From positions 1-47,438 of the IMG/VR virus record IMGVR_UViG_3300020165_000031: 47,438 bases of DNA, one strand, 5' to 3'. Origin of the DNA: a virus. Below are positions 47,160 to 47,438 of the stretch, in pieces (the first letter of the stretch is position 1; the number at the start of each line of letters is the position of its first letter). The position numbers and the translations under genes are program-made. The notes under the pieces were generated by a model, which worked only from the letters and a program-made list of their open reading frames with translations, had not been told where the DNA came from and did not search any database.

Positions 47160-47245
47160 GCTCGGGTGGTGGAATTGGTAGACACGTCAGACTTAAAATC
47201 TGATTCGCCGAATGGTGAGTGCGGGTTCGAGCCCCGCCCCGAGTA
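47160..47245 (+). tRNA. tRNA-Leu (anticodon TAA)
   Basis: An 86-nt class II tRNA. Acceptor GCTCGGG pairs with CCCGAGT; anticodon arm TCAGA-CTTAAAA-TCTGA gives TAA; a long variable arm follows; the T arm is GCGGG-TTCGAGC-CCCGC. The discriminator is A; CCA is not encoded. It reads UUA, the leucine codon favoured in this AT-rich genome. Confidence 0.94.
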
Positions 47246-47279
47246 CAAAACACCCCAAAACGTTATTTTTTTATAGAAT

Positions 47280-47356
47280 GGACTCGTAGCTCAGCTGGAT
47301 AGAGCAATACCCTTCTAAGGTATCGGTCGTAGGTTCGAATCCTACCGGGTTCACCA
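47280..47356 (+). tRNA. tRNA-Arg (anticodon TCT)
   Basis: A 77-nt tRNA including the encoded CCA end (47354-47356). Acceptor GGACTCG pairs with CGGGTTC (two wobble pairs); anticodon arm ATACC-CTTCTAA-GGTAT gives TCT; T arm GTAGG-TTCGAAT-CCTAC. It reads AGA, the favoured arginine codon here. Confidence 0.94.
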
Positions 47357-47359
47357 CAT

Positions 47360-47438
47360 AGGCATGTATCTCCTCAAGCTTATACCTTGTAGAAAGAGTA
47401 ATTGGTTACATGAGAGTTCAAGTCTCTCCTTGCCTACC
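47360..47438 (+). tRNA. tRNA-like element without clear D arm, cut at right edge
   Basis: The ends look like a tRNA: AGGCATG (47360-47366) pairs with CTTGCCT (47429-47435) with one mismatch, the T arm GAGAG-TTCAAGT-CTCTC (47412-47428) is perfect with a canonical loop, and A-CC follows at the edge. A hairpin CAAG-CTTATAC-CTTG (47375-47389) would give anticodon TAT (Ile), and GTAA-TTGG-TTAC (47398-47409) could be a long variable arm. Only seven bases are left for a D arm, so no normal cloverleaf can be drawn. Could be a pseudo-tRNA or an aberrant tRNA. Confidence 0.45.

Noticed and set aside
1-47438. Insertion sequence, integrase or attachment site
   Set aside because: No transposase or integrase motif and no flanking target repeats were seen; tRNA genes have no adjacent integrase.

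Overview
The window looks like an internal segment of a large, AT-rich, T4-like (myovirus-type) phage genome. The T4-type replisome genes are present in order: sliding clamp (gp45, cut by the left edge), clamp-loader ATPase (gp44) and clamp-loader small subunit (gp62). They occur with an ATP-dependent DNA ligase, ThyX, a PD-(D/E)XK nuclease, a RecA/RadA-type ATPase and several small zinc-ribbon proteins. Every gene I accept is on the + strand and genes are packed tightly, with many ATGA or TAATG overlaps. Weak Shine-Dalgarno signals, TTTG/TAnnTTT-type promoters, Bacteroidetes-style lipoproteins and an outer-membrane beta-barrel protein suggest a Bacteroidetes (flavobacterial) host. The host is an inference. 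No integrase, terminase or capsid gene is visible.

Layout. (1) 1-7.9 kb: the clamp, an Hsp20/GroES/GroEL chaperone set, the clamp loader with a guanidinoacetate-methyltransferase-like gene inside it, a DUF1599 protein, a RecB/Cas4-type nuclease and a likely ribbon-helix-helix protein. (2) 7.9-19.7 kb: a sugar and glycan island with two GT4, one GT9, one GT2, one GT10-like and one further GT-A glycosyltransferase, three extended SDRs (one like GDP-fucose synthase), an HldE-type heptose kinase, an RmlC-type epimerase and a methyltransferase, with tRNA-Ala embedded. (3) 19.7-29.4 kb: small phage proteins, an HNH-like protein, a membrane-anchored glucosaminidase-like enzyme, an alpha/beta hydrolase, a lipoprotein, a SWIM-domain protein, an outer-membrane barrel and small membrane proteins. 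(4) 29.4-38.1 kb: ligase, ThyX, a second glycan block (double GT-A enzyme, FkbM-type methyltransferases, DUF6165), a hotdog thioesterase and a P-loop protein. (5) 38.1-47.4 kb: short, individually promoted genes including the RadA-like ATPase, a cysteine-protease-like protein, a DUF932 protein and an HldE C-terminal-type nucleotidyltransferase, then a lipoprotein and a tRNA cluster (Leu, Arg and a tRNA-like element cut by the right edge).

Transcription. Seventeen copies of one promoter motif (TTTGG, then TTCGTATATTTACG starting 20 nt downstream, or 21 nt for the last copy) sit before operons. They are absent inside the two long stretches 3.9-20.6 kb and 29.4-38.1 kb, which therefore look like long operons. 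In several copies the TTTGG is one arm of a hairpin ending just before the second box, so terminator and promoter appear merged. A strong intrinsic terminator lies at 27741-27767, and structured noncoding stretches lie at 26883-27035, 41695-41850 and 42815-43273.

How it may work together (inference). The chaperones and replisome serve DNA replication and protein folding. The split heptose-activation genes, sugar epimerases and seven glycosyltransferase genes could build or remodel a glycan on the host surface, the virion or the DNA. The lipoproteins and the beta-barrel could alter the infected cell's envelope.
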